Program-made: the position numbers and the translations under genes
Notes under the pieces: generated by a model
What the model was told of the DNA's origin: nothing
The model's input: only the letters and a program-made list of their open reading frames with translations
The model's database searches: none
Assembly: GCA_905331475.1 (NCBI GenBank)
Contig: CAJNYU010002094.1
Coordinates: 1 to 64,000, forward strand
Origin: Rotaria socialis
Lineage: Eukaryota; Rotifera; Eurotatoria; Philodinida; Philodinidae
Length of the DNA stretch: 64,000 bases
Reading direction: 5' to 3'
In this document: piece by piece, positions 1 through 11,845 of the stretch
Layout of the letters: each line of letters begins with the position of its first letter
Numbering within the stretch: the stretch's first letter is position 1

Positions 1-10
1 ATGCAAGTCG

Positions 11-40
11 TCCCATCCCATCCCATGGGCTCCCATGGGA
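11..40. repeat. CCCAT pentanucleotide repeat
   Basis: Short run of CCCAT units ending in CCCATGGG palindromes. The same unit returns at 1256-1380, on the other side of the fold-back element. Confidence 0.8.
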
Positions 41-138
41 TTCGCTATATTACGAAAAATCTTACTGAAAATCAAGGTTTCTTTTATTTGTAACTGGAAA
101 TTCGAAGTTTTCCAGCATCCCGATTTGAATATTGGAAT

Positions 139-881
139 TAGGGATGCACCAATTCCTAGTACATTGCAAGAAAGATGACATTTTTGCCTGATGTAGAGTG
201 GAGCGGTCTTCTGATTCCATGTATCAGCCAAGACCATTTTTTTTGCTCTATGTGTAAAACGATAGTTGAGATTTATGAAAGATTAAAAAAAGTTTTCGGA
301 TTTGACTCAGAATTTGAATTTTCAAGTCGTTTTCGGTCAAATCCAATTCAGTTTCAGACCTGCAGTTTGCATTACACAAAGTCTAAGAATAGATTTGAAA
401 AGAACGTTCAAAACTGAGCAGAAAAAAATAAGTAAAAAGGCTTAATCCATAACTCCCAATGCTGAGAACATGTAAACATTGGATAAAAAATTCAAGAAAT
501 TGACTGGATAGGATCTTTTCCCTACTTAAAAATGACGCGCCCGGTAGTGAGAATTATCGATTGAACATCTCTTTCTTCATATTTTTCTGTTCAGTTTTGA
601 ACTCTTTTTCAAATCTATTCATAGAATTTGTGTAATGCAAATTGAAAGTTTGAAACTAGGCTGGATTTGGCAGAATTTGACGGGAAACGACTTAAAAATT
701 GGAATTGGGATTCAAATCCAAAAACGCTTTTTCATCTTTAATAAATTTGGATCATAGTTTTTCATAGATCGAAAAAGATGATCTTGGCTGATATCTGGAG
801 CGGAATCAGAGGACGCCTGCCTCCTACATTAGGCAAAATTTGTATCTATTGTACCACGTACTAGAAATTGGTGCATTCCTG
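139..881. mobile_element. Fold-back non-autonomous DNA element with hAT-like ends
   Basis: The left half (about 139-440) reappears in inverted, diverged form in the right half (about 570-881), so nearly the whole element is one imperfect palindrome with arms of about 300 bp and a short unpaired centre. The outer ends read TAGGGATGCACC on the left and, reverse-complemented, CAGGAATGCACC on the right. They are flanked by ATTGGAAT (131-138) and GTTGGAAT (882-889), an 8-bp target duplication with one mismatch. An 8-bp duplication and AGGGATGCACC-type ends are known for hAT elements. No transposase is present, so it would have moved in trans. Arm divergence suggests an old copy. The small open frame at 175-417 lies in the left arm and is probably chance. 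Confidence 0.72.
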
Positions 882-1255
882 GTTGGAATATCATTATCAA
901 TACCTTTTAATTCTGCTTGTGATGTTGTAAACGAAATTTGACTTTCTCAACTGAATATTCCTGTTTATCCGAAACTAAGGACGATAATGAGGAAGAAATA
1001 ATTATAGAAGGTGATACTGAACAATCTATAAAACAAAAGATGATGATATTTTATTAAAACATTCAAACAAAAAGAACATTTATGTTTATTTCTGTTTTCT
1101 ATGTTTTATCGTATTTTTTATTCAATTGTTCGAATAGAGCTCGGAGATGGGTTAATGGTCAGTACAGAAAAAGAATGATAGTATTCACACTTTTCACCTA
1201 TTGTCAAGTGTGACATAAATGAATAATATTTTTTCTCTAAAAAAATAATCACATT

Positions 1256-1380
1256 TCCCATGGGATTAGGAACTCATCCCATCCCATCCCATCCCATGAG
1301 ATATCTCATAAAAACAAATTGTCCCATGGGATGGGATGGGATGGGATGGGATGGGATGGGATGGGGTTATCCCATCCCAT
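1256..1380. repeat. Inverted CCCAT / ATGGG arrays
   Basis: A run of CATCCC units (about 1275-1297) is followed by eight ATGGG units (1326-1365) and then CCCATCCCAT again. The opposite orientations can pair as a hairpin. Confidence 0.9.
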
Positions 1381-1511
1381 TAGGAGCCCTGCTACCGAAG
1401 ATAAACTGAACATATATATACGCGTATATATAAGACTTGCGACATGATGATTTGTCGATTTAACACATTCTAATTGTACGATGCAACGAAAAATGACGAG
1501 TGGGAGGATGT

Positions 1512-1560
1512 GGGTGTATTGACCATTTCTGAATACACCCCGACACCCACACCCACACCT
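1512..1560. repeat. Hairpin and telomere-like CCCACA tract
   Basis: GGGTGTATT (1512-1520) and AATACACCC (1532-1540) form a perfect 9-bp inverted repeat around an 11-nt loop. It is followed by CACCCACACCCACACC (1544-1559), which reads TGTGGG-TGTGGG on the minus strand. TGTGGG is the telomere unit reported for the bdelloid Adineta; only about two units occur here. Confidence 0.5.
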
Positions 1561-2255
1561 CAAAAAAATCAAGTATCTCGAAAGAAATTGTCAACATACA
1601 TTAGATTTTAACACAAACGAAGTCAGCATGTTTTTTAAGAAATAGTTCTTTCAAGATAGTTAACTTGTCTGAATAATTATGAAATGAAGAACTGTGAAAT
1701 TTTTCATGGAAGACTATACTATTCGAAACATGAAAACATGATGAAAATATCAGTTTTCGTAATGATCAATCCAAATTTATATTAATACAAGACAATAATA
1801 TTGATGAAAATTCAACACACAAAAAGACTGTTGATTAGGAGTCACATAGAAAAATAGCTTCGAATTAATATCAAAATAAAGAATTTTCTTTCAGTAAAAC
1901 AATGTTTTCATCTATTTGATAATTATTTATACTGCTAGGAGAAGAATGAGTTTGAAACTCTTGAAAATGTTCTTAGTGAAAATTGTATGCACGCTGTGAT
2001 TTGTTTTATTGCTATCGATTTCAAACCTCTGTCATTAATTAACTATCTATATTATTACTGCGGGCAAAACATTGGGCGAAATATTTTAAATTTTTTTACC
2101 TACTCCAACTGTATTTCTTCTTAGTCTACACTATGAAAGAATCAATGAATCATCAGGTCATTCCATCATTTTGATTCGTGAAGTATAGTCGCATTTTTCT
2201 TTTTGATATTGTTACATTCCTTGTGCATCTGCCTCTCTAAGTCGATAAGAGAAGA

Positions 2256-3743
2256 ATGATGTCAGAGGGGGTTAATAATCATAATAATGGTCATAATAAT
2301 GATCATCTTTCCGGAAACGAATATGAGATACTGGAACAGGGGTCTATATCAAATATTCAAGTTGAATCTATATCAAGATTTCTATCGGAATGTCCGGAAG
2401 CAGCTTTAAGCGTACACAAGTTTCTGCAAACAAATTATTCCAAGTCAAATCAACAACAACAAATAGTGCAACCAGTGAATTCAACTCGCAAGCGTGGACA
2501 TCCGCTAGACGAAAGTAGAAGTTCGATCAATAATGGAAGGGGTCGTCGTAAATATCCTCGAAAAGGTATCGACAGCAACGCAAATAAGCAATCGCAATAT
2601 GTACAACAGGAGATTAATTTACAACCACAACAACCATCGTCATCATCGCTGTCAGGTAAAAGACAACAGCAAGTGATAAATCAAGCTTCTACGAATCGTA
2701 AAAGAATTTCTTTTAATCAATTGAAGCACGCGGTTTCTTCTAATCTGCCATGTTTTTTTTTTATTGAATTCACCTCGGATGCTGATCGCCATAGTATTCC
2801 AACCGCTCTTCATGTGAGTGATCTTATACTTAAAGAATTACAATCGAAGAGCGTTTTAATTAATAAGTTTACATTAGTAGGATGCTCAGGGAAAATGCTC
2901 AAATTAGGTGTTAATAATAAAGAAGAGTACGCCACGCTCGTTGGTTTGGATAAATGACCTACAAAGATAAATGGAATTGATATTGTCGTTGCGAAACCTA
3001 AATATGTACCTGATTCATTTGCTCTTGTAGTTAGATATGTTCCTAGAGAATTAGAAGAAAATTTTGTCTATAATGAAATACAGAGAACGATTGCCTCTGC
3101 AGACAGAATTAAACGTATTCATTATTCCTACCAAAGAAGAACAGATGATTACCGATTCGATGTAAAGAATTATAGTGAATATCATGCCGTGCTCCAACTG
3201 GGTCGAATAGCAATAGGTCATTCGTGGTTATCGATCACCAAGTTTTACTCTGGAAATCATCTAACGTACTGCACGAAATGTTGGTGCATAAGTCATTTAA
3301 GAAATAAATGCAATTCAGAAAACAAATGGCGAATATGTCTTGAGAATATGAGGGTAGATACTCCGCATATGTGTAGAAATGAACCGAAATGTGCTCAATG
3401 TGATGGTAATCATCACTCATTAGATAATCAATGTCAAGTTATAAAAGAATATAAAGATCAATTAAAAGAGGATGTTGAAGATGCGATACAAAAAGGATTA
3501 TTACAGCGATTATCACTGCAAGAAAAATCACCTATGTTCGAATTTCGTGATCAAGATTTTCCACCATTAACAACAAGTGATAATCATTCTAACAAACGAT
3601 GGAATATTGCGCAACCACGTACAACTGTCGAGTCGAATTTTTTACGTTCATCCGATACAGAAAAAGCATTCGAATCTATCAATGATAATCTGGTAAAGCT
3701 TATCGATCTTTATGCCAGTAACGTTAACTTCTGGCAAAAGTGA
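2256..3743 (+). pseudogene. LINE ORF1 (gag-like, CCHC zinc knuckle), one in-frame stop
   Basis: One reading frame runs from the ATG at 2256 to 3743 and is broken only by a TGA at 2955-2957. The N-terminal part is Asn/Gln-rich with a basic patch (KRGHP, RGRRKYPRKG), as in RNA-binding gag-like proteins. After the stop come an RRM-like stretch and a zinc knuckle of the form C-x2-C-x4-H-x4-C (CTKCWCISHLRNKC), then a second Cys/His cluster. The family binds element RNA and forms the RNP with ORF2. The frame is open on both sides of the TGA, so this copy is either recently inactivated or has a single sequence error there. ORF2 is much more damaged, which favours a dead copy. Confidence 0.75.
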
Positions 3744-4119
3744 AAGAATATCGTGGGTGCCAGTGGCGAACGAATACTACAGTCGCTTTCATTTTGCGTC
3801 CTCAAGATTAATAAATGGCTTCCAATTAAAACACCAGGTTCAATTGATTCCAACTTCGCATAATAATAACATCATTAAAACCGATCAACACAGAACGCTA
3901 AGTAAAACATCAAATCTTAATGTACACGCTAAAGCTGTCTTTCCTGCTTCAGATAATTTATTTATTTAATCCTAGAGATGAAGCTATGCACCGGCTAAAA
4001 ACTTGGACTTTTGCAACTAAAGATCAGAAATTAGTATTATCTCTGTTAGATGAATGCTACACGGGTAGAACCTTGAATACAGTCTTAGAAGAATGGGAAA
4101 AGGTTTGAATAGCATCCTT

Positions 4120-4438
4120 ACGAAACCAAAAAGAATATATAAAGATTTTATGCTATAATGTCGAAGGTTGGGGCACTCGCGCAGTTGAAGCTATTGATTT
4201 AGTGTGTGAAGTTCAAGCGTCTGTTTGTATTTTTACAGAAGTAGGAGAGTTATGGAACACATGTCGATTACCACATTTTAACACGTTCCATCAAAAAGGT
4301 GCTAACAATAATGGAGGAGTAGAAGGTACCATTCTATCAGGAGACTTTAATGCAACAGTGAAAGAATGGAATAGTCCAATAACTGATAGGAGAGGTGCGA
4401 GCGTGAGAGAATGGATAAATGAAAAACAATCTCAATGA
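4120..4438 (+). pseudogene. LINE ORF2 endonuclease remnant
   Basis: The start (FMLYNVEGWGTRAVEAIDL) and a later SGDFNA motif match the N-terminal and catalytic motifs of exonuclease-endonuclease-phosphatase domains of LINE ORF2 proteins. The middle of the domain is missing: sequence jumps from a GANNNGG region to GTILSGDFNA within a few codons, so roughly half the normal length is lost. It cannot encode an active nuclease. Confidence 0.6.
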
Positions 4439-6410
4439 TATTACGTCAATGACCAACACGTCTAAGCGCTCCCTACGTAATATAGAGTTGTCGTTCTCTA
4501 ATATGAGTACTATTTCAAGTGAAACATTATGTTTTGGCACTAGTGATTATTGGCCAATTTTGCTATCATGCGAGAACATTTTTTTCGACACAAACGTTTT
4601 TTTTCCTCATACAAATTGGAAGATATTTGAAGCAGTATTAGCTCTATTACAAATATTCTGGATGGAAGAACAAAAGAAAAATAGTGCAGATGAGTGGTAT
4701 AAGCAATATATTCGTTTCATCGCGGCAGTCAAAAACAGAGTGACTCATTGGAAAGAGAGTTGATATAGCAAAACATAAAAATACTCAATGGCAAAATTTT
4801 TTATCTAACATTCAAACATCATACGATAAATCAGATAAAGCGTTTTGGACACGCTTATCTCGCATATACAAATCGCATTCGATGCCTTTCTATAAACTAT
4901 CGGAGGGCACTAAAATAATATCAACTCAAGAAGGAATTACAAATGAATTATTCCAGTACTACAGTGAACAATTCAAAGTACCTGCAGTGGATTCTTCTAA
5001 TGAACACGAAGACCAGATTGATAGGAAGTATAAAGAGCTGATGAATAGATTATCAGTGTTGAATGATAGAGTAGAAAAAACTAGCACTACTGAAATTACT
5101 CGTATAATTAAAACCTTAAAGCCTAAGAAATCAGCAGGCTTTGACTCCGTGTCAAACTTTATAATTAAAAAACTTCCTCCAAGTTACATCGAGTGCTTAG
5201 CTAACTGCTTCAATACATGGTTAAACGAGTGTCGTTATCCAGATGACTGGAAAATTGCAAAAATCATTACTCTAAATAAGTTGAAATCGGGTATCCCAAA
5301 GTGTGAGCAAACTCGACCAATTTCCTTGTTAGCTACACATTCAAAGCTGTTTGAAAAAGTGCTCTTACTAAGAATTAGACACTGGGCTGAAACAAATCGT
5401 TTAGTACCGCCAGAACAATCTGGTTTCCGCCCAAAATGTCTTCTACCAACTCGAGTATTCTCGATATATCAGGAAGTGAAAAACAACATGGCAGCTAATA
5501 TTCCGACGCTTTCCCTATAAATGACTAATAGTTGGCTAAAAGATAGAAAAGCTTACGTAGAATATGGTGAAATAACTTTGAAAATATTTAGTATAAATAT
5601 AGGCTGCCGCAGGATAGTAGTCTTAGTTCGTATTTATTTATAGTGTTTCACTCAGATCTAACAAATTATCAAGGAGCTCATTCATGTCATTTATTTGCAG
5701 ATGACCTGTGTGTATTAATTAAACCGCCAATAATGAAAAAATTAGGCTCGATGATTGACTACTTAGAAAAAGAAGGTGCACGAGTTTGTAATCAGGTTTT
5801 TATGTACTCAAAAAAGTGTAAACAACCGTTAAATGTTTCTAAAACTGTAGTACAATTATTTCATACACAAGTTAACAGACCGATCGTAAACGTAACAATA
5901 GACGGTAACAAAATCGAGTTAGTCAAAGAATTCAAATACCTAGGATTTACTTGGACGGATAAACTTTCGTTGAAACCAACAGTCGATAAAATCATAGGAA
6001 ATATTCAGAGATCGCTAGGAAAACTAAAATGGATAAAGTCTGGTCGCAAAATGTCATGTAAAGCGCTTCGTCAATGTTTCTTCGCGTACACTTTCCCACA
6101 TTTCGCGTGGCTATTTCCCCTTTTTCCTCTCCTCTCAGTATCTCAAAAACATGTATTAGAACAAACATTTCTTGTTGGTCTTCGGTTGGTGCATCGCTGC
6201 CCCTTCATTTCTGCGCATAATCTGCTAAAAGTCACTCCTGAACAGCCCTTACAATTTTACGTTAAAAAATATATTCAACGCAGATTGAAAACCATGTTCA
6301 TAACTGAACTTGGTTCTTCTGCCTTCTATGAAGATTTTTCGCACACGTCGTGTACGGCAATTGAAAGATCGACACCAGTCGTTCCTTTTAACGTGGTTGA
6401 CTTTTGTTGA
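4419..6410 (+). pseudogene. LINE ORF2 reverse transcriptase remnant
   Basis: Pieces of a LINE reverse transcriptase lie in order on the plus strand. The finger region is at 4882-5520 (SAGFDSV, RPISLL and EQSGFRP motifs), a short piece is near 5521-5640, and 5643-6410 carries the FADDL polymerase box and the thumb region (KYLGFTW). Stops and frame changes at about 5520 and 5640 separate them, and sequence between SGFRP and FADDL is partly deleted. The family copies element RNA at a nicked target. This copy is inactive. Confidence 0.82.
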
Positions 6411-6720
6411 TGCTAATTGATATCATAGAAAGATGCATAAATGTACTGCATTACGCAAATTTCTTCTTCCTTTTTTTCTCTCGTTCGTTCTTTTAGTTTG
6501 TTCTTTTTTTTTCACATTTTAATCGATTTTTCATTTATTTACTCTCCAAATATCCCTTCAAGCGAAAATTGGTATGCAGCATAATATATTATTGCCACAA
6601 ATTGTAACGCGTTGCTTAAAATGATGTAGTTTTTCGCTTATACATCTATATTTCTCTTTTTTTTTACATGTAAGCACTTCCGAGTGTTACATTTATGAGC
6701 ATAATAATAATAAAAATTGC

Positions 6721-9700
6721 GATGTGTGAAAGGAAAAAAGTTGTGGACAAAACGAAACTGGATCTGCTACGAAAAATCTTTTTTTATGGTTAACTATCTT
6801 TCGAAATTCATACTTTTGAAATATAGCAATACCGAATTAATAAATCCAAAATCAACACTACAAAATGTAGTTAATTTATCAATTCAGTTGTTATTAAAAA
6901 AACGCGCAGATTGAGTACATAGTGTGCTTGAAAATAGCATAAGCGAAAGCCACTGAAAAACTATATCGACTCTATTCTAGAAAAGCAATCCAATAATAAG
7001 CTATAACTTGTAATTCAAGTGATGATCTTATTGCTCGTAGATAATTATCGTGTACAGTTCAGTTTGAATACATTTTGCTCATAATAATCTTCCATAACAC
7101 GCTTATTTGTATATGATCCATTTTTGTTTTGTTCTTAACCGATAGAGAAAAAACGACGAGACGATCTAAAGGTAAGAATGAAGATGATTCTATAGCTATT
7201 TAAAAAATGATTCTGTTTTATGATAAGATGATTTTAGTTTTCTGTGTAACTATAATTTAATGTTAGCTTGTCACTCTACAGATGGCTGCAAGTAAATATA
7301 CATTTCTGTTATAATAATTTTCATCGTGTATTTTTGCATAAGCATATTGTTGATATTCAATTGAAATGCATTAATCCTTACCGGCATATAAAAGTGGTTC
7401 ATTTGAATAATTGGGGAAAAGGAGAAACAAACGGTATATTTTAACAATTTGTTTGTAATGGTTTGATAAAATCAATATTGAATTTTCAGAAGTAGCTGGG
7501 ATAACTGCATAATTAGAGTTCAAAATCAAATTTCAATATGCATATTGCAAGTTTTCCAAAACAAAACAAAAATAACGAACACCTAAATTAAAACAGACGA
7601 CTTATTAATAATTGATGAACATGGACATATTAAAAACAAATAATATTGAAATCCTTGAGTAACTCAACGAAAACACGATTACCTGATTTTTATAATCACA
7701 TAATGAAGTTCTTCATCGACGTTGTGAGCAAATTTTACCTCGAAGTAATTCCGAAGTAAGAAAAATAGTTCTTAAGCCAATTAGTGTTGAATATTTATTT
7801 TAGCATGAAACTCTTCTACAATAATAATAAAAAACTTTCTGATATTATTTGCTCTACTATTCAACATAATATCATTAAAAATTGGTATCGAAATTTGAAC
7901 TTGTGCTCGGGTTTGGTAAATGTATATTTATGATTATGAAAATGGAATTCTTATCTTCAAAATGCTTTTTCGCAAATCTGATACCAATTTGTTTTTGATC
8001 AGATACGAATACAAGCCTGGTCCCACACATTGACAACATCTTCATAAAAAATATTTATCGTGTTTTGATCTCATAAGAGTTATTATTTTGTATTATCGAT
8101 GAAAACAAATTTTCATCAGATTTGATAATTTACAGATCTGTTTCATTTGGAGAAATAGCTTGTACAAATAAGTGATTAATTTCAAGAATAAAACTTGAAA
8201 TAGAAATTGTTGAATTGTATTCAATATCTGATAATGGTTTCTACGTGTTTTTGGTAAGAATATTAAAAATGGCCAATGTTCGCAAAATAGATCTAAATAA
8301 AATCTGTTATTAATATTTTAGTGTTTTCTTAGTCGAATTTAGTTGTCGAGTTGTTTTATATTCGACGTTCTTACTTAGAACTTGATCAGAGTAGAAAAGA
8401 AATTTTAAACGAAATACCTTTCACACCACACATCGTTTTGCACAATTTTTTCGTATATTATTAATAATACCATAAAATAAAATTCAAAAAATACAGTTAA
8501 AGCTTGTTAATTTAATGGAATTCATGTGCTAGTCTTTAGTTGATAGCCTTTCGAACTATTTATAGAGATGAAGAATTATTAGTACGAGTCATCAACTTAT
8601 ATGGAAGCAAATTACAGAAACGTAATTATCAATAAAAAAGTAAAGGCAAAAATAGGTTTATTAATGTGAATCTCGCACAGGAGTCAATTAATTATTCAGG
8701 TAAGTTGATCGTTTTTTTTTTACAAACTCGATTAGGCTGTGATTAACATATTTTAAAAGTACATCAGCATTTCTTTTTATCTTTCTATATATATATACAT
8801 AAATAATAGAATCATCTTTGTTTTCTGTAGATAGTCATTGAAACACCAACGACGATCTACGAAAGAAAGAATTCAATTCCTTTTAAATAATTAATAGTCA
8901 TATACTTACAAGGCAGCCAACGAGTCCTTTCTTTATATCATTAATATCAGAATGTACATCATTGATGCCCATACTTTTAAAACAGTAACAGTAGCAGTTA
9001 ATTGTTCAATACTGCTTGTTAAGTTCTGCAACTGACGCCCAGTTCAGACATTTGGTCCATTACTAGCAGATGATGATGGAGAGGAACGAGATTCATTTTT
9101 ATCTGACATATTAAGAGATCTAGAAAAACTTAACGAAGAATAAGACCAAGTTCAACATATCTAATAGAAAAAGTATCATAAAGCTTCCAAGGTATATATT
9201 GTTCTATTTAGATTCAAAAACATATTTTTTATATGTATTTGTTATTATTAAGTTCAAATAAAAAACATTTTCTGATAAAATTATGTAAAAACAAATCGTT
9301 TATCTGATATTTGGTGCTTCTACACGATGTACACATCCTTTGTGTATATTTCATGATATCATTTTTACAAAGTATCTAATATGTATATCTACTCCTACTC
9401 CTACGCCTTACACATTCTGTTTCTTGAGTCAGAAAAAATGACATTTAGATAATTTAATTAAGCATATCAATGGTTAGAACTTAATTTATTTAATAAATCA
9501 TATATATGACAGATATTCACACATCATAGAAAAAAAAGCCTAAATTAGATAATGAAGAATTCTATTCTTTAATCTTCTACGTAGATATGTGTTTTTCAAT
9601 ATTAATTTTGCTGGCAAAATTAGTGCCTAGTAGTATCTGACAGTTCATAGCTTGTTATCGAATATAATATGTCTAAATAAATTGTAATATGAATAATTTT

Positions 9701-9726
9701 TAACAGTGAATAGAAAAACGTCATTC
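6721..9726. other. Gene-free AT-rich stretch
   Basis: No gene recognised. The only coding-like patch is a 33-codon open stretch at about 9046-9144 (LLADDDGEERDSFLSDILRD then a stop), preceded by a possible CAG acceptor. It may be a relic of a last exon. Confidence 0.5.
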
Positions 9727-11576
9727 TTACTTTAATGCAGGTATTAGTTTCGGTTCTTGATAAATGAGTGAATGTCCATAACCCTTACTATGGAATGAAA
9801 CCATATCAATTGTAAAATGAAATAATTTCTTCTCTTTTTTATTATGATCACGAGCAGTTAAACCAGCTTGCAATAATTGTTTACTATGTGCATAAGGTAT
9901 CGTATAATCATCGTCGGAATGTAAAAGTACGCATGGACAATTAAGATTTGATAAATGACCACGTGTGTGAAATGCGAGTTTACTTTTAGCTAAAGCTTTT
10001 TCAGTTAGTCCATAGTACCATGGTTGCCAACGAAATAACTGCAAGAATTTGAAAAAGAAAACAATATTAAATCAAAAAGTAGGTGTTTTAAAAGACTCGT
10101 TTACTAGTGCAAGATAATGTGTTTGTAAAGCTTGATGAATATTTATAAATGGTGCTTCCATCACAATACCAGCAAGAGTTTTACCTAAAAGACAAAATGA
10201 ACGTTAAGAAACAATCTACAGATGAGTAAGTGCATACTTTCATCATCTGATAATCGTGCTGCTAATTGGCAAGCAACGGCTGAACCCAATGATTGACCCC
10301 AAATGTAAATTTTTCTTTGGCCATTAGTTATATTATGTATCCAATCGTAAACATAACGGGCATCTTTGATCAAACCTTCTTCTGTTGGTTCACCAGTCGA
10401 ATCGCCATAACCGCGATAATCAAACGTAAAGACATCATATTTCAATTCTTTACGTAGTTTTTCACATATTCCACGTCGAGTAAATAATGAACTACCAGAA
10501 CCAAAAAAGAAATTAATTTTTCCTGAATAAATTCTTTTATTTTAATACCGATCAAAAGCATTGCCATGAAAATAAATAATTATTGGAATAGTGGATGGTT
10601 GTGATGCAAAATGCTTTTGAAAATAATCTTGATCTGTAGTATATGATTGATCTTCGACAAGTGGAGAACGATAATGCCTAACAGTATAGAAATTGTTAAC
10701 AAAAAAATATAGAAATATATTAAATAGTTCTATTCATCAGTTTTCGCGTATTGAATGAACGATTTTGGAGAAACCCTTTTACAAATTCTGTTGTTCTGAG
10801 TTATGTACCATAGATTTTTGTCTACTACCTATTGGTCCCGTTGCTTCAAATGTGCTTTACAAAATTTCTTTGATCTCAATAGCCTCTCTGAAACTGTTCA
10901 ATCTATTCGCAAAGTCTAATCTATTATTTTGCGCACAGAATGCGAAATTATCATAGAGAAAATAAGACAACCAATATTTTATCTAGAGTTAATTTTCTAG
11001 GCGATCGATTTAAAACACTGAAATATCATATTTCTGATGTCGAGAGAGTAAAAGTCTAATGCGAGTTAAAGTTTTAAATGGAACCAATCTTTGAAGTAGC
11101 ATCAACACTTCAATCTCTATTATGGATAAAACATTTAGAAGAAAGAAAACGATATCATTGAGCTGCAATAATTGTTTCCTTCAAGTTAAATAGCCTACCA
11201 AACGCCAACGCGGACTGTAGGTTCAACATTCAAATAAAAGTTGAACACACGATCAAGACCAAACTTTTCTGGTTGAGTGAAATTAATACCTGGCTTAACT
11301 AGACAGAAAACAAATCGTCAGTATTTATATAGAATTATGTTATATCTTACGAAAATTCAAAAATACAATATGACCAATACTCGTTGGATGAACAATAAGA
11401 ATGATTGGTAAAATCAATGAAACTAGTATATATAATCCAGCTATGCTAAGACTGATTTTAGTGAAAATTGTACTAATTGAAAACGAAAATAAATAAAACA
11501 TAAAAATCTATCAACATTTGCTTCAAGTAGTTTACCGAAATTTTGGCCACCTACGACTCGGACTTTGTTCAGTCAT
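9727..11576 (-). CDS. ABHD12: ABHD12-like alpha/beta hydrolase, copy A
   Basis: Seven exons join in frame to 345 aa: 11576-11536, 11472-11351, 11298-11199, 10677-10549, 10491-10238, 10184-10105, 10038-9727. One hydrophobic helix near residues 20-45 (AGLYILVSLILPIILIV) would anchor the protein in a membrane. The fold shows an oxyanion motif HGNA (125-128), DYRGYGDSTG (155-164), the nucleophile elbow GQSLG (Ser198), HSDDD (Asp285) and GYGHS (His331), a complete triad. ABHD12 enzymes are ER lysophospholipid (lyso-phosphatidylserine) lipases; the substrate here is inferred. It is last in the minus-strand gene run, 269 bp after paralogue B, and shares B's first six intron phases (2,1,2,2,1,0), which shows tandem duplication. 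B's last two introns are absent here. It could equally belong to the ABHD13/17-like groups. Confidence 0.88.
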
Positions 11577-11591
11577 ATTTGACAAAAGAAT

Positions 11592-11593
11592 CT
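11592..11593 (-). other. Splice acceptor before ABHD12-like A
   Basis: TTTTTTTGTATTGTAG lies 15 nt upstream of the start codon with no convincing upstream leader exon: a candidate trans-splice acceptor. Confidence 0.5.
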
Positions 11594-11845
11594 ACAATAC
11601 AAAAAAATACTTTTTAATGTTTCGAATTTAAGACAAAAACTAAATAGACATGAATTTTCATTAAAAAAATAGTTAATAGAAAAAGACAAAGAGATTCTTC
11701 AATTAGTTGAGTTATGCTTTACAAAATATTTGATAATTTTAGTTCAGATTTTTAAGATAATGATAAAGCTCTCAGGAATGAAATGTCACTAAAACGAAAA
11801 ACAAACATATTTCATCTTAATAGGACGATCACTTTCTTTCTTCAT

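Larger units (their letters stand above)
890..2255. other. Gene-free stretch with pentanucleotide arrays and a telomere-like tract
   Basis: No convincing coding sequence on either strand. It holds the CCCAT/ATGGG arrays, a short GGGTGT tract and otherwise AT-rich sequence leading to the retrotransposon. The 5' end of the retrotransposon may extend into it, but no boundary is visible. Confidence 0.6.
2256..6720 (+). mobile_element. Decayed non-LTR (LINE-type) retrotransposon
   Basis: The order is a gag-like ORF1 with zinc knuckles, an apurinic endonuclease-like remnant, a reverse transcriptase remnant, and a 3' end running into an ATAATAATAATAA tract near 6700. Two ORFs with an AP-type endonuclease and a TAA-like tail fit the I/jockey-type LINE lineages known from animals; the clade was not resolved. 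Stops, frame changes and a large endonuclease deletion show that it is inactive. Neither the 5' boundary nor target-site duplications were found. Confidence 0.85.

Noticed and set aside
11..1380. CCCAT arrays as a CRISPR-like array
   Set aside because: Units are contiguous pentanucleotides without spacers, in a eukaryotic genome.
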